A stretch of 64,000 nucleotides of DNA from the NCBI GenBank assembly GCA_903937385.1, contig CAIZZF010000010.1, forward strand, positions 62,001 through 126,000, read 5' to 3'. Shown here in pieces: positions 51,271 to 59,440 of the stretch. The notes under the pieces were generated by a model. That model did not search any database. It was not told the origin of the DNA and was given only the letters and a program-made list of their open reading frames with translations. This DNA is from an uncultured Holophagaceae bacterium (GTDB taxonomy: Bacteria > Acidobacteriota > Holophagae > Holophagales > Holophagaceae). A program made the translations under genes and the position numbers. The first letter of the stretch is position 1. Each line of letters opens with the position of its first letter.

Positions 51271-51483
51271 TTAGTATCTATTTAGGTTGGCCTCGGTGGC
51301 AATCTGAATACAGTCAGTAAGTGCAATGAAATCTCAGGATAATCGAGGGAATTGGTCAATGGATGACACATCCATCCCATGTATCCACCAATCCAGTGAG
51401 GGGTGAGCTCTGTTAGTGAAAGGTATCCTTTGAGAGACCATGCTAATCTTCTAAACAGTTAGATTTAATTGGATTAGCAGAGA

Positions 51484-52038
51484 ATGAACGCTCAGCTCAC
51501 TGCATGGGTAGCCCAAGTCCATGAGGCTACCGGCTATCTGAAGCGCCTCTATTCGGGGCTGAAAGATCCTGTCCAGAGAAAGCGTGCCGAGGCTTCGGGT
51601 GCTTATGCAGGAGAACGGTTTCGATGCACGGGGCGGAAACCTCAGAAAGCCCAGCCTCCGTGGATCGGCCTCCCTTCGTCTCAGTCAGAGCGGACCGCTT
51701 GGATCAGCGTCATCGAAGGGTTGCTCGGCCTGAACCTTCTGGTCGCTCTGGGTTCATCTCCAGACAAGGGGGGAGCAGGGTCACTTCATAAGAGGTTGAA
51801 CCAGGAACTCACCACAGCCATCAGGGGGTTCACGGCAGCCTTCCCTTCAGAACTTGTCCTCCAGGATCTTAATGCCTTATGTGAAGGCGTGGTGGACCAG
51901 GCAGCAGAGGTGGCCGAATCAGCATGGCTGGAAATCAGAAAGGATGGCGAAGAGTCGGTAGGGCAATTCCTAAAGCAGGAGTGGCTGGGGAACATCCGGG
52001 CTCAGCTTCAGGCCCTGGTTGATTCCCAGGGCAGATAA
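51484..52038 (+). CDS. Hypothetical protein divergent from the hsd operon
   Basis: The 184-residue product (MNAQLTAWVAQVHEATGYLK) is mostly helical. It has a glycine/proline-rich central section (RKPQKAQPPWIGLPSS) and a C-terminal region WLEIRKDGEESVGQFLKQEW. There is no signal peptide or membrane helix. I do not recognise it. It shares the intergenic region with hsdM and could be regulated together with it. Confidence 0.6.
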   Translation: MNAQLTAWVAQVHEATGYLKRLYSGLKDPVQRKRAEASGAYAGERFRCTGRKPQKAQPPWIGLPSSQSERTAWISVIEGLLGLNLLVALGSSPDKGGAGSLHKRLNQELTTAIRGFTAAFPSELVLQDLNALCEGVVDQAAEVAESAWLEIRKDGEESVGQFLKQEWLGNIRAQLQALVDSQGR

Positions 52039-52069
52039 CCAGTCGTTGATTTGCCTACGGACGGTTCGA

Positions 52070-52243
52070 CTAAGTCTTCCTTGGGGCCAATAGGAATCTG
52101 GCTGAGAATTTAAACAGGTGCCTATCCTCATTGACTGGCTTAACCCATTTTATTCCATTTGTTTGGCCTTCCTCGACGGCGTTTTGTTCAGCTCCTTCAA
52201 GGAATAGAGCGGTCTCTCTGTCGATCTGTGCGGTTGTTCTCAT
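52070..52243 (-). CDS. Very small hypothetical protein (57 aa)
   Basis: The ATG at 52243 is preceded by AGAGGTGACCC, a good ribosome-binding site, which rejects the upstream in-frame start at 52276. The 57 residues begin MRTTAQIDRETALFLEGAEQ and end basic (LFKFSARFLLAPRKT). It is convergent with the 184-residue gene, 31 bp apart. No family is recognised. It could be a small regulator or partner. Confidence 0.5.
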   Translation of the reverse strand: MRTTAQIDRETALFLEGAEQNAVEEGQTNGIKWVKPVNEDRHLFKFSARFLLAPRKT

Positions 52244-52385
52244 TGGGTCACCTCTATAAAGAGGTGAGAAGTTCATGATTGAAATGGTTTAATTCAACTT
52301 TTACTCAGTATTAGTACTGAATTTGGGGAATTTTACGGAAGTCATGAACAATAAATCTAATTATATCAACATCGAAATCATATAA

Positions 52386-52970
52386 GTGCGCCAATTGGGC
52401 GTGACTATATCTTTTCGCCCTGGAACCGGCGCCTGGAGCGATGGAGTTCGGAGCCGAAGGAAGGTCAGGTATGTTCCTGGACGCCTTTGATCTTCGAGCT
52501 GGTCCGACCAATCGACGGGCCAATCTGTCGGCCCAGCTCAATTCCCAGGATGAACTGTCCTCAGAACCAGTATCGGCTGAGTACCCCCTCCCAGATGTTC
52601 TGGGTTCGGGGTAGCTCGGGAGGAAACGGTGCAGAGGACATTCAGAAATCCCCTTCAAAGCAGTATCAAGCCATCGAAGGGGCTAACCATGAAACAGCAG
52701 AGACGCCACCGATTCGATACTTCAAGTGGTCTTAGAACGGGTTCTATACAGCTCATGGAGCCCAGGTCTGAGGGGAATGGTCTCTCTCTTAGAGGTCTAG
52801 ATCCGACTCAAGCCTCAAGACCACCTCCCTTCAATAGAGGGTCATGGGCTTCTCGCTCGGCAACCAGGTGAAATCAAGCCTCACGGCAACCATTCACATC
52901 CGCCAACCGCGAGAAGCCCATGACCCTGAGGCGCCAAACCGTTATTTACTACAGTTTTACTTGGATTTAA
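52386..52970 (+). ncRNA. Candidate structured RNA upstream of the group II-type RT (possible intron 5' part)
   Basis: The ~600 bp before the RT gene have no supported coding region and are full of potential stems. GTGCGCC at 52386-52392, followed by an AATT-GGGCG partner, resembles the 5' end of bacterial group II introns. Its distance to the ORF (603 bp) suits domains I-III plus the start of domain IV. Other stems are GGGCC/GGCCC (about 52,518-52,535), a two-part hairpin around CCCAGA-TGT-TCTGGG (about 52,585-52,612) and CCCCTTC/GAAGGGG (about 52,651-52,682). A perfect 19-bp stem lies at 52838-52927. No domain V was found after the ORF. The alternative is a non-intron RNA made for the RT. 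Confidence 0.45.
52838..52927 (+). repeat. Perfect 19-bp inverted repeat just upstream of the RT gene
   Basis: AGGGTCATGGGCTTCTCGC (52838-52856) and its exact complement (52909-52927) enclose a 52-nt loop, ending 61 bp before the RT start. An RNA from this strand would form a long rigid hairpin. Confidence 0.85.
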
Positions 52971-52988
52971 GGAAGGAGGTCGAACCTC

Positions 52989-54503
52989 ATGGACAGCACA
53001 ACTGAATCCCCAATGAATACAGGGAAACAAAGCCTACATGGTCGATCTCAGTGGATCAACCGCACACAGAGGCGTTGCAAGCAGCATTTGAGAACCATCC
53101 TGACCGCGAAAGTCAGGAATAAGGCACTCAGACAGGCAGCCGAGGTCACCTTCCTAAACCAGGCGCATCTTGAGCAGAAATTCCCGCTCACCAGTCTTAA
53201 CCATTACTTTGACCTTCAGAGGTTCTATACAGCTACCCAGCTAGTAAACCCAAATGGCTGTCCCGGAGTTGATAGACAGACCCTATATGACTTCCTCACA
53301 TGCACTGATCCCATGATGCTTGTGAATGAAGTGAAATCCAAATCATACAGGCACAGTCCCTACATGGAAGCCCTGATCGAGAATCTGGACGGTAGCACAA
53401 GGACTCTGATGATCCCTATCTTCAAAGATAGGGTTATCCAGTGCACCTGGCTTCTGATCATCGGACCAATCTTAGACAGAGTGTTTCTCAAATGCTCCTA
53501 CGGATACCGTCCGAATCAGAACTGCCATATGGCAATTCATGATCTTGACTCAGAAATCAGGGAACGCCAAAGAGTTTGGGTAATTGATGCGGACATCCTG
53601 AAATTCTTCACCAATGTCCTGCATCAACCGTTCATGCGTATTTTCCGCCTCTATTTCAAGGATGCAATTCTTCTACACTCGATTGAGTCGATGCTCGGCT
53701 CTATGAGGCAGAAGAAATCTAACGGTAACTCCTCTCCCAAAGGCTTACCTCAGGGTGGAGTTCTGGCTCCCTTGCTGTCGAATCTCTTCCTTCACTATGT
53801 TCTTGATCTCTACTTCCATGAAAGCATTCTCCCTTCCCTCAAAGGCTGGGGAAAGCTGATCAGATATGCGGATGACTTCCTTGTCCTCTGCGGATCTGAA
53901 GAAGATGCGAGACTGGCCCACAGGATGATCCAGGAGCGAATCGAGCAATATGGCCTTTCTCTAAATGAGGACAAAACCACGGTTCGAAATATCTCCAATC
54001 CAGACATTGACCCTCTACTGGAAGGTGAAGGTCCAAGAATGCTTAGCTTTCTTGGATTTGAACTCTCATGGCATAGGTCAGTCGAAGGCAACTATCAACT
54101 GGGTCACAGAACGGAAGAGAAGAGAAGGAAGAAGGCAATTCTGAAATGGAAAGATCGAATGAGAAGGTATGAAGAAGAATGGTCTGAAGGGAACTCACCT
54201 CACCTAATCGGAAGGCTACAGGGCTCTGCTATCTACGGAGTCAATGGGTACAACAATTACTATGGGGTCGTGGGTAATGAACAGGCACTAGAGGAAAATG
54301 AAGAGCAGGTCTACTCAGAAGCTGCACAGTTTCTTGATGATCGCCCTGTCTTCGGAGGCTCTGATAGGAATCCGTTCAGGGAGGACCCTGAACGAATCTG
54401 GCCTAGCGTCAAGATGCGAACACTTGCTGAACTAGCCCAACCAAGGCGAGTTGCAGATTTAAACATTTCGAGAATTCCCAACTGGGGAGGGAGGGGCAAA
54501 TGA
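52989..54503 (+). CDS. Group II intron-type reverse transcriptase/maturase-like protein
   Basis: The start follows GGAAGGAGG. The 504-residue protein carries the RT blocks of group II intron proteins: GCPGVDRQTLYDF (about 90-102), IPIFKDRVIQ, YGYRPNQNCHMAIHDL and WVIDADILKFF (aspartates at 200 and 202). GLPQGGVLAPLLSNLFL (252-268), YADDF (293-297), GLSLNEDKT and FLGFEL follow. A stretch NGYNNYYGVVGNEQAL near 413-428 is like the maturase (X) domain. No HNH endonuclease is present, and the last 60 residues have no known match. Clearly different from the HIDD-type RT in the hsd operon. Either a degenerate intron's protein or a domesticated RT with its own RNA. Confidence 0.85.
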   Translation: MDSTTESPMNTGKQSLHGRSQWINRTQRRCKQHLRTILTAKVRNKALRQAAEVTFLNQAHLEQKFPLTSLNHYFDLQRFYTATQLVNPNGCPGVDRQTLYDFLTCTDPMMLVNEVKSKSYRHSPYMEALIENLDGSTRTLMIPIFKDRVIQCTWLLIIGPILDRVFLKCSYGYRPNQNCHMAIHDLDSEIRERQRVWVIDADILKFFTNVLHQPFMRIFRLYFKDAILLHSIESMLGSMRQKKSNGNSSPKGLPQGGVLAPLLSNLFLHYVLDLYFHESILPSLKGWGKLIRYADDFLVLCGSEEDARLAHRMIQERIEQYGLSLNEDKTTVRNISNPDIDPLLEGEGPRMLSFLGFELSWHRSVEGNYQLGHRTEEKRRKKAILKWKDRMRRYEEEWSEGNSPHLIGRLQGSAIYGVNGYNNYYGVVGNEQALEENEEQVYSEAAQFLDDRPVFGGSDRNPFREDPERIWPSVKMRTLAELAQPRRVADLNISRIPNWGGRGK

Positions 54504-54555
54504 GGCTGATGATTAGATCACCAAGTCGTATCTGAATGTCGAGTGGGGGAATGGC

Positions 54556-54594
54556 CCTTGAATCCAATCAGACTTCAACTGACTGGATTCAAGG
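54556..54594. terminator. Strong hairpin between convergent genes
   Basis: CCTTGAATCCAATCAG and CTGACTGGATTCAAGG pair over 16 bp with one mismatch around a 7-base loop. It lies between the RT gene and the convergent 54603-55193 gene. There is no T-run, so it may act as a bidirectional stop or RNA 3'-end element. Confidence 0.6.
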
Positions 54595-54602
54595 TCGGGT
54601 AG

Positions 54603-55193
54603 CTACTTTCGGCGAACCGCCTTGCCTTTAAGGCCAGGTCGGCCGGTGCGCTTATTAGACTTTACATAACCTAGGCTGTTCCGGCCGAAGTCAGTATCGA
54701 GCTTCTGAATGATCGTTTTGAGCTCTGACCGAAACTCCTCCTTCTGAACCAACTCATAGAAGGAGGAGGTGATTTCCTCCTCAGTGTTGCCCTTGAACCT
54801 GCGGCAAATCGCCCTGGCCAATACTGCGGCTGTCTTATTGATTCGGCTCCCCCGATGTCCGAGGTGGGGTTTCTTCGTAGGCTTCAATTCGACCATCAAT
54901 TTGAGTGCGGCTTGGTACGAGAGCCCCAGTCTTTCAATTGATTCCAACACCTTCCCATACCGCCTCTCCAAGGCCGAATGGAAGATGAACCCGTGTCGTT
55001 GCTCTGGCTTTTCAAGGCAGAGGCGTTCGATGCGGGTAATTACGGAGACAGGCAAAGATTCATTGTTCACAAGATAACTTGCCTTGGCTCCCTTCCCACC
55101 TTTGCCAGCGACATATCTGATTCCCCCGAGTTCTTCAGGCGATTCCTCTACCTTCGGTGTCCGTTCTGGCTGTTTCTTACTAAAAAGCCCCAT
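54603..55193 (-). CDS. Hypothetical protein (196 aa)
   Basis: The start at 55193 follows GGAGGTAATACCC, a strong ribosome-binding site. The protein begins MGLFSKKQPERTPKVEESPE and ends in a basic tail (SNKRTGRPGLKGKAVRRK), which suggests nucleic acid binding. It has no membrane segment. Leucine- and lysine-rich helices occupy the middle. The family is not recognised. Confidence 0.6.
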   Translation of the reverse strand: MGLFSKKQPERTPKVEESPEELGGIRYVAGKGGKGAKASYLVNNESLPVSVITRIERLCLEKPEQRHGFIFHSALERRYGKVLESIERLGLSYQAALKLMVELKPTKKPHLGHRGSRINKTAAVLARAICRRFKGNTEEEITSSFYELVQKEEFRSELKTIIQKLDTDFGRNSLGYVKSNKRTGRPGLKGKAVRRK

Positions 55194-55517
55194 GGGTATT
55201 ACCTCCGGAGGAAATATCGCCGGTATTGATCAAACGACAAGTCACCCAGGCACTAGGAGAGGAGGCTTGGCTTAAGAAAAATCCATTCGTGGCCACCAAG
55301 AACCCCGAAGAAGCCAGTAATAGGAATCAGAGGACGCAAGGAGGTAAGGCAGATGGAACCCACTGACAGAGCACCACCCAAACTCGGCACCTCAAGTCCT
55401 AGTTCGTAAACCTTAACTTCATTGACAGGGGACCTTCCCAAATACCTTCGCAGAATTGCCAACCACGGATTGAGCTTCTTGAAGGAGGAATACCGAGAGC
55501 TAAAAGGAGAAACGATT
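55194..55517. other. Gene-free stretch
   Basis: No convincing coding region. Its right end carries AAGGAG at 55504-55509, the ribosome-binding site of the next gene. No hairpin or operator was noticed. Confidence 0.5.
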
Positions 55518-56027
55518 ATGAATGACATTATGCTTTTCGACAAAATGAACAACATCCCAGGCCACACCCAAGGGTTCTTCGAGCAACTCGGGAAAATGCT
55601 CGAACGAAATCGCCAAGAATGCTGCCCAAAAAATCCTGAATTCATGCCGGTAGTGGATTACATGTCTTCGGCTCTTCAGAACAAATTGCCGCTAAGAAGC
55701 GCCAGAATTCATGCCAATGATGGCGTGGGAGCTTTCACTATCGAAATCGGTGCTCCCTCCAATCGTGAGCGCGTCAAGGTATTCGCGCATAAACACGGAC
55801 CACTCGACCCATCGAACCCCAAGGGTCGAAATCCTGGAGAATTGTTCCTATGGGGCCAGAATGGTTTGAGAAAACGCAGGTCGTATAACGATAATACAGC
55901 CCTTTGGATAATCAATTCTGTGCTGGCGAATGGAGGAATCTACGCAGCAGTGCCAATCGAAGAATCATCGGATGACATTGATATGGATCTTGAAGGGGTC
56001 CTTAGCCTGTTTCGCCTAGTTGGCTAA
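55518..56027 (+). CDS. Hypothetical protein (169 aa)
   Basis: AAGGAG at 55504-55509, 8 bp before the ATG, selects 55518 over an upstream in-frame start at 55422. The protein reads MNDIMLFDKMNNIPGHTQGF and then a mixed alpha/beta domain (GAFTIEIGAPSNRERVKVFAHKHG). An acidic segment (EESSDDIDMDLEG) sits near the end. No family is recognised. It overlaps the convergent HTH gene by 12 bp. Confidence 0.6.
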   Translation: MNDIMLFDKMNNIPGHTQGFFEQLGKMLERNRQECCPKNPEFMPVVDYMSSALQNKLPLRSARIHANDGVGAFTIEIGAPSNRERVKVFAHKHGPLDPSNPKGRNPGELFLWGQNGLRKRRSYNDNTALWIINSVLANGGIYAAVPIEESSDDIDMDLEGVLSLFRLVG

Positions 56028-56444
56028 TTGAGCCTGGATTGCCTTCTTGCCGAGCTTCCTAACGGCGGCGATGGCGGCGAGCTGGCTCTGTCGGGGCCGG
56101 GACTTCTCGGCCTCCCAGTTATAGATGGTCTGGGCTGAGACACCGATCAGAGCCCCCATATCCCCGGCAGACAGACCTAGCTTCTGCCTCTGGGCGGCAA
56201 TTCGCTTAGCACTGAACCTGAACTTAGTGGATGCCTCACCCTCCACCTCAACAGTCGCCTTCTTAGGCCCATTCTTCCCAAGTCTGGCAACCTGCTTCTC
56301 TAGGGCGGCCACCTGTCGCTTTAGGGCCGCGATATCAGACCGGTACTGCGCCGATGATTTCTTAAGGCCCTCTGCTTCCTTGCGGACTTCTTTCTTAGCT
56401 AGGCGAACGATCTCATCCTTCATGACCGAGGCAATGTTTGGCAT
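56016..56444 (-). CDS. XRE-type helix-turn-helix protein with coiled coil
   Basis: The 142-residue product starts after GGGGG-type spacing (CAGGGGGTATCAAA ATG). Residues ~5-60 form a charged coiled coil (IAALKRQVAALEKQVARL). The C-terminal half is an XRE/Cro helix-turn-helix: RIAAQRQKLGLSAGDMGALIGVSAQTIYNWE. It should bind DNA as a dimer and may control neighbouring island genes. It ends convergently with the 169-residue gene. Confidence 0.82.
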   Translation of the reverse strand: MPNIASVMKDEIVRLAKKEVRKEAEGLKKSSAQYRSDIAALKRQVAALEKQVARLGKNGPKKATVEVEGEASTKFRFSAKRIAAQRQKLGLSAGDMGALIGVSAQTIYNWEAEKSRPRQSQLAAIAAVRKLGKKAIQAQLAN

Positions 56445-56664
56445 TTTGATACCCCCTGTGGAAGAGTTGTGTGCTTGAGCTACTTGAGATCAAGAATGAA
56501 TGATTTGGATTAATTACACCATCCATAGCACCTGCCTTCACCAAGGCGCTGAGCGGATCGCGGATGCCTGGTCTCTCGGCCTTCGGCCAGGCCATCGTGT
56601 GCTTCCCTGGTTCACTAGCCAACGAATTTGATCCCATGGTTCCAGTAGGTCCTGGCGCCCATTC

Positions 56665-57756
56665 TCAAAGATCAATCTTTGATACAGAAACCCTCTTCAC
56701 CATTTCGTCAATTCGCTTGTTGATGTCCTGGATGTTGCGGTGCGTGTCTAGCCTCACATCTGTATATCTGATGTATTTCATTTCCAGACCTTCCGTTTGA
56801 TCTGTCCTAATTTCCACTTCGTTCCTGAATCCCCTGTTTACTCGCCATTCGGTAGACTGGTAGTCGCCACTTGACTTGCTATAAGGATTGCCATATTTGC
56901 CACTAAGCAGGTTCAGGTAATTAATGTCGGACTTAACGGATTTACCACCTACCCCATAGGGGTCAATGAACCAATAAGTGAAACTCATGAGGGTATCTCC
57001 TTCGAATTCAGCCAAAAGCGTGTGAACATCCGAAGGTTCTGGCAACTTGATGATGTATGTGGTCTGGTTTGGGTTATTAAATGCGAAAAGTTCTTCCTTT
57101 TTCCTAACCTTCCAGTTGTTTTTGACGGCTGAGTTCTTTAAATCATCTAGTTTTGATTTGCCAACTTCAAGTCCATATATTGATACATATACAGGCCCAT
57201 TCGATTCCTTTCGTTCGTATTCTTCTGCAAGAAGATATGGTGGTCTTACACTGATCATCACTCCGGAGGAATATTGTGAAAAGTCAATTGACGCAATTGG
57301 AGTATGGAAGCTGCATCTTTTTCTATTATTAGATTCTGTAGTGCAGGTGATATTTGCTCCTTTTATTACTTTGCGAAGGGAGTTCATTTTTTCATTAAAA
57401 TATACATCAAGATCAATGCTTTTGTCTACTGGTTTGTAAAATGAAATAATGTTTACAAGTTGATTATTTACATAATAAAGTTTGTACTCGATGTTATCGC
57501 CGTTATCATTTTCAAGGTTTTTCACGCATAATTTTTGATCTACTCCGGACCTATAAGAAAAATCTTCCTTTGTGAGTTCCTTGCATCCTATATTACTTCC
57601 CTTGGTGTCGAGGGACTTGGATACCATCTCGGGGGTCATTCCAAACCGTAGTTTATTATAGAAGAGTGTAGATGGAATACTGATATACTCCTCGGCGTGT
57701 ATAGATATTGCACATATGCATTGAAGTATTAGTAATGATGTTTTAAGGTGTCGCAT
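56665..57756 (-). CDS. Exported protein of unknown function
   Basis: After a signal peptide (MRHLKTSLLILQCICAISIHA) the 363-residue protein is notably AT-rich and lysine/asparagine-rich even for the island. It has an early ~190-residue part beginning LRFGMTPEMVSKSLDTKG, a motif often seen in exported lipoprotein-type domains. A second repeat-like half begins YGLEVGKSKLDDLKNSAVKN. The two halves may be related (G-M/V-x-x-x-x-L). AGAGGG precedes the start. It follows the Sel1 gene by 11 bp and is probably co-transcribed. Confidence 0.65.
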   Translation of the reverse strand: MRHLKTSLLILQCICAISIHAEEYISIPSTLFYNKLRFGMTPEMVSKSLDTKGSNIGCKELTKEDFSYRSGVDQKLCVKNLENDNGDNIEYKLYYVNNQLVNIISFYKPVDKSIDLDVYFNEKMNSLRKVIKGANITCTTESNNRKRCSFHTPIASIDFSQYSSGVMISVRPPYLLAEEYERKESNGPVYVSIYGLEVGKSKLDDLKNSAVKNNWKVRKKEELFAFNNPNQTTYIIKLPEPSDVHTLLAEFEGDTLMSFTYWFIDPYGVGGKSVKSDINYLNLLSGKYGNPYSKSSGDYQSTEWRVNRGFRNEVEIRTDQTEGLEMKYIRYTDVRLDTHRNIQDINKRIDEMVKRVSVSKIDL

Positions 57757-57767
57757 ATAGTTCCCTC

Positions 57768-58478
57768 TTATAAACGATTTTTCCTCAGTAGTATTTCCGC
57801 TTTGAGTTTCTCAGCTCGGGCTTGGGCCCGTTTGATTGCCTTGGGGGCAAGTTTGGTTTGGATCAATTCATGAAATTTGATCCCATTATTGTGCCCTTGA
57901 GCCGCAGCTAGGCTAGCCCATACATAGGCTTCTTCAAAGTTTTCCGGTACGCCGTGGCCAAGTCCATAACAGGCTGCGACTAGGAATTGGGCTTCAGGGT
58001 TTCCCTTATCTGCTGCCATTCGGGACCACCTTAAAGCCTCCAAGTAGTCCTGTCGGACTCCCTTGCCTTCGGTATAGCAAACCCCCAAATTATATTGAGC
58101 CAGTACATTTCCTTGGTTCGCTGATTTCTTGAACCATTTGACTGCCTCCGGTTGGTTCAACGGGACCCCTTTCCCAAGACCATAGCAGACACCTAGGAGG
58201 TACTGACCACCCGCATGACCTTGGATTGCGGCCTTTCTAGCCCACCTAGCAACCTCTGTAAAGTCCTGTGGCAATAGCTGGCCTAGACCGTAATGACCGG
58301 CTAGGTTGTACTGAGATTCTGCATCTCCTCCTGAAGCTTTAGCTCGTAATTCCGAGATTGATGAATGCTCTTTCTTACTAACCAATAACGAATCCTTTGT
58401 AACCCTTTCACCTGTCTCCTGACCCATTACAGGTAACACTGACAAAAGTAATAGAAGGACTCTGGGTTCGAACCCCAT
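57768..58478 (-). CDS. Exported Sel1-repeat protein
   Basis: The start at 58478 (MGFEPRVLLLLLSVLPVMGQ) gives a signal peptide; longer starts are unlikely. The 236-residue protein has four Sel1-like (TPR-type) repeats of 36 residues with the core A-x-x-G-x-x-x-A-Q-Y-x-L-G-x-x-Y-x-x-G-x-G-V (QYNLAGHYGLG, QYLLGVCYGLGKGV, QYNLGVCYTEGKGV, QFLVAACYGLGHGV). Such proteins serve as scaffolds in periplasmic signalling. GAGG lies before the start. Confidence 0.88.
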   Translation of the reverse strand: MGFEPRVLLLLLSVLPVMGQETGERVTKDSLLVSKKEHSSISELRAKASGGDAESQYNLAGHYGLGQLLPQDFTEVARWARKAAIQGHAGGQYLLGVCYGLGKGVPLNQPEAVKWFKKSANQGNVLAQYNLGVCYTEGKGVRQDYLEALRWSRMAADKGNPEAQFLVAACYGLGHGVPENFEEAYVWASLAAAQGHNNGIKFHELIQTKLAPKAIKRAQARAEKLKAEILLRKNRL

Positions 58479-58624
58479 GGACGCCTCATGAATTGAAGAC
58501 CAGGTTATCAGGAGAGCGCCGGTAAATGGCGACAAACCGCTGGGCGTTATGGAGCGGGTTCTTTGTTTTTGTCAACTTCAGCAAGGTTCACATTCACATC
58601 CAATCCGGGGCAGAAACCTAGCGA

Positions 58625-59341
58625 TTAGGATGTCGCAGTCATGCTTGCTTCCTTGAACTGCCCCGGCCACCGTTCCGATAGGATTCGAAGAGAATGCCTG
58701 ACTGCTGCCGTGTGGTCCCACTGTAGGGCGAAGAGGAAAAGGACATTGGAAGTGGCGAGGGCTACGATTTTTGCGGCCCCTGTCGCTAATCCAAGTCGTT
58801 CCATCTGGGTCGGGATGTAGACCTCTCGTTTCACTCTCCCAAAGTGCTGGTAGATCAGCAGGGACTTCCCGGCCCCGAAAACCTTGGTTGCTTCGCTGAT
58901 GGCCAAATACTTGGAAAAGCCCTTCCGTCCTATGGTGCGACTCCGAATCTCCAGACCGTTGTCCGGATCGAAGAAGACCAAGTCCAGATCGTTGAACCTG
59001 GACATCAAAGAGTCCATGTAATTCGTCCGTTCTGCATGGCTGTCCCCCAGGAGATCAGAGTGGTACACGGCCTGGGGAATTAGATTGGCGTTCTCGAAGG
59101 TAGTTAGGTCTCTTTGAGAGCCCTTGGCCACGGTTCCTGAAAGGAAGTCGAACAGATTCGGGTCAGATCGCCGCCAACGATCGGGGTAGTCGAGGTAGTC
59201 GATCTTGCCACCATCTGCCCGATCATCATCTGGAGTCAGCATCCAAGCTAAGCCAATTCGGAGGTCACCAACCCCAGCCAGCAAACGCAGAAGGCCGTAC
59301 TTCCGATAGTCGTTGATGTCGCCGAAGTATTGGTGCTTCAC
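58625..59341 (-). CDS. Rossmann-like protein of unknown function (FGDINDYRKYG family)
   Basis: A GTG start gives MKHQYFGDINDYRKYGLLRL, a conserved N-terminus that I associate with an uncharacterised family. The middle contains LDLVFFDPDNGLEI, reminiscent of a methyltransferase motif IV loop (D-P-x-x-G) and of the IDPFG loop in TcmP. A helical C-terminal part with HSLRILSERWPGQF follows. It could be a nucleotide- or SAM-dependent enzyme, but no full SAM-binding motif I is visible. The gene stands alone; no ribosome-binding site was seen. Confidence 0.7.
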   Translation of the reverse strand: MKHQYFGDINDYRKYGLLRLLAGVGDLRIGLAWMLTPDDDRADGGKIDYLDYPDRWRRSDPNLFDFLSGTVAKGSQRDLTTFENANLIPQAVYHSDLLGDSHAERTNYMDSLMSRFNDLDLVFFDPDNGLEIRSRTIGRKGFSKYLAISEATKVFGAGKSLLIYQHFGRVKREVYIPTQMERLGLATGAAKIVALATSNVLFLFALQWDHTAAVRHSLRILSERWPGQFKEASMTATS

Positions 59342-59440
59342 GGGAGACCAATGAAAGGTGTTGCTGGATTTGTCATCATGATCGCTCTGTGGGATTGAGT
59401 GCAGCGTACCGAGTCTGATTGATTTCAGATTGAAGGTTAA

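Noticed and set aside
52838-54503. Retron (msr-msd plus RT)
   Set aside because: The RT has group II-type motifs and 504 residues, and I see no retron VTG block. The upstream hairpin alone is not enough.
52277-54600. Complete group II intron
   Set aside because: A plausible 5' end exists, but I found no domain V or VI hairpin downstream of the ORF, so only a candidate RNA is reported.
52277-54600. Diversity-generating retroelement
   Set aside because: No template/variable repeat pair with adenine-specific differences was noticed, and motif B is QGG-type rather than the SQ type usual in these RTs.
58464-58476. tRNA T-loop-like sequence GGGTTCGAACCCC, considered as a tRNA or attachment remnant
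   Set aside because: No D-arm, anticodon arm or acceptor complement could be fitted around it. It lies at the start of the Sel1 protein gene.
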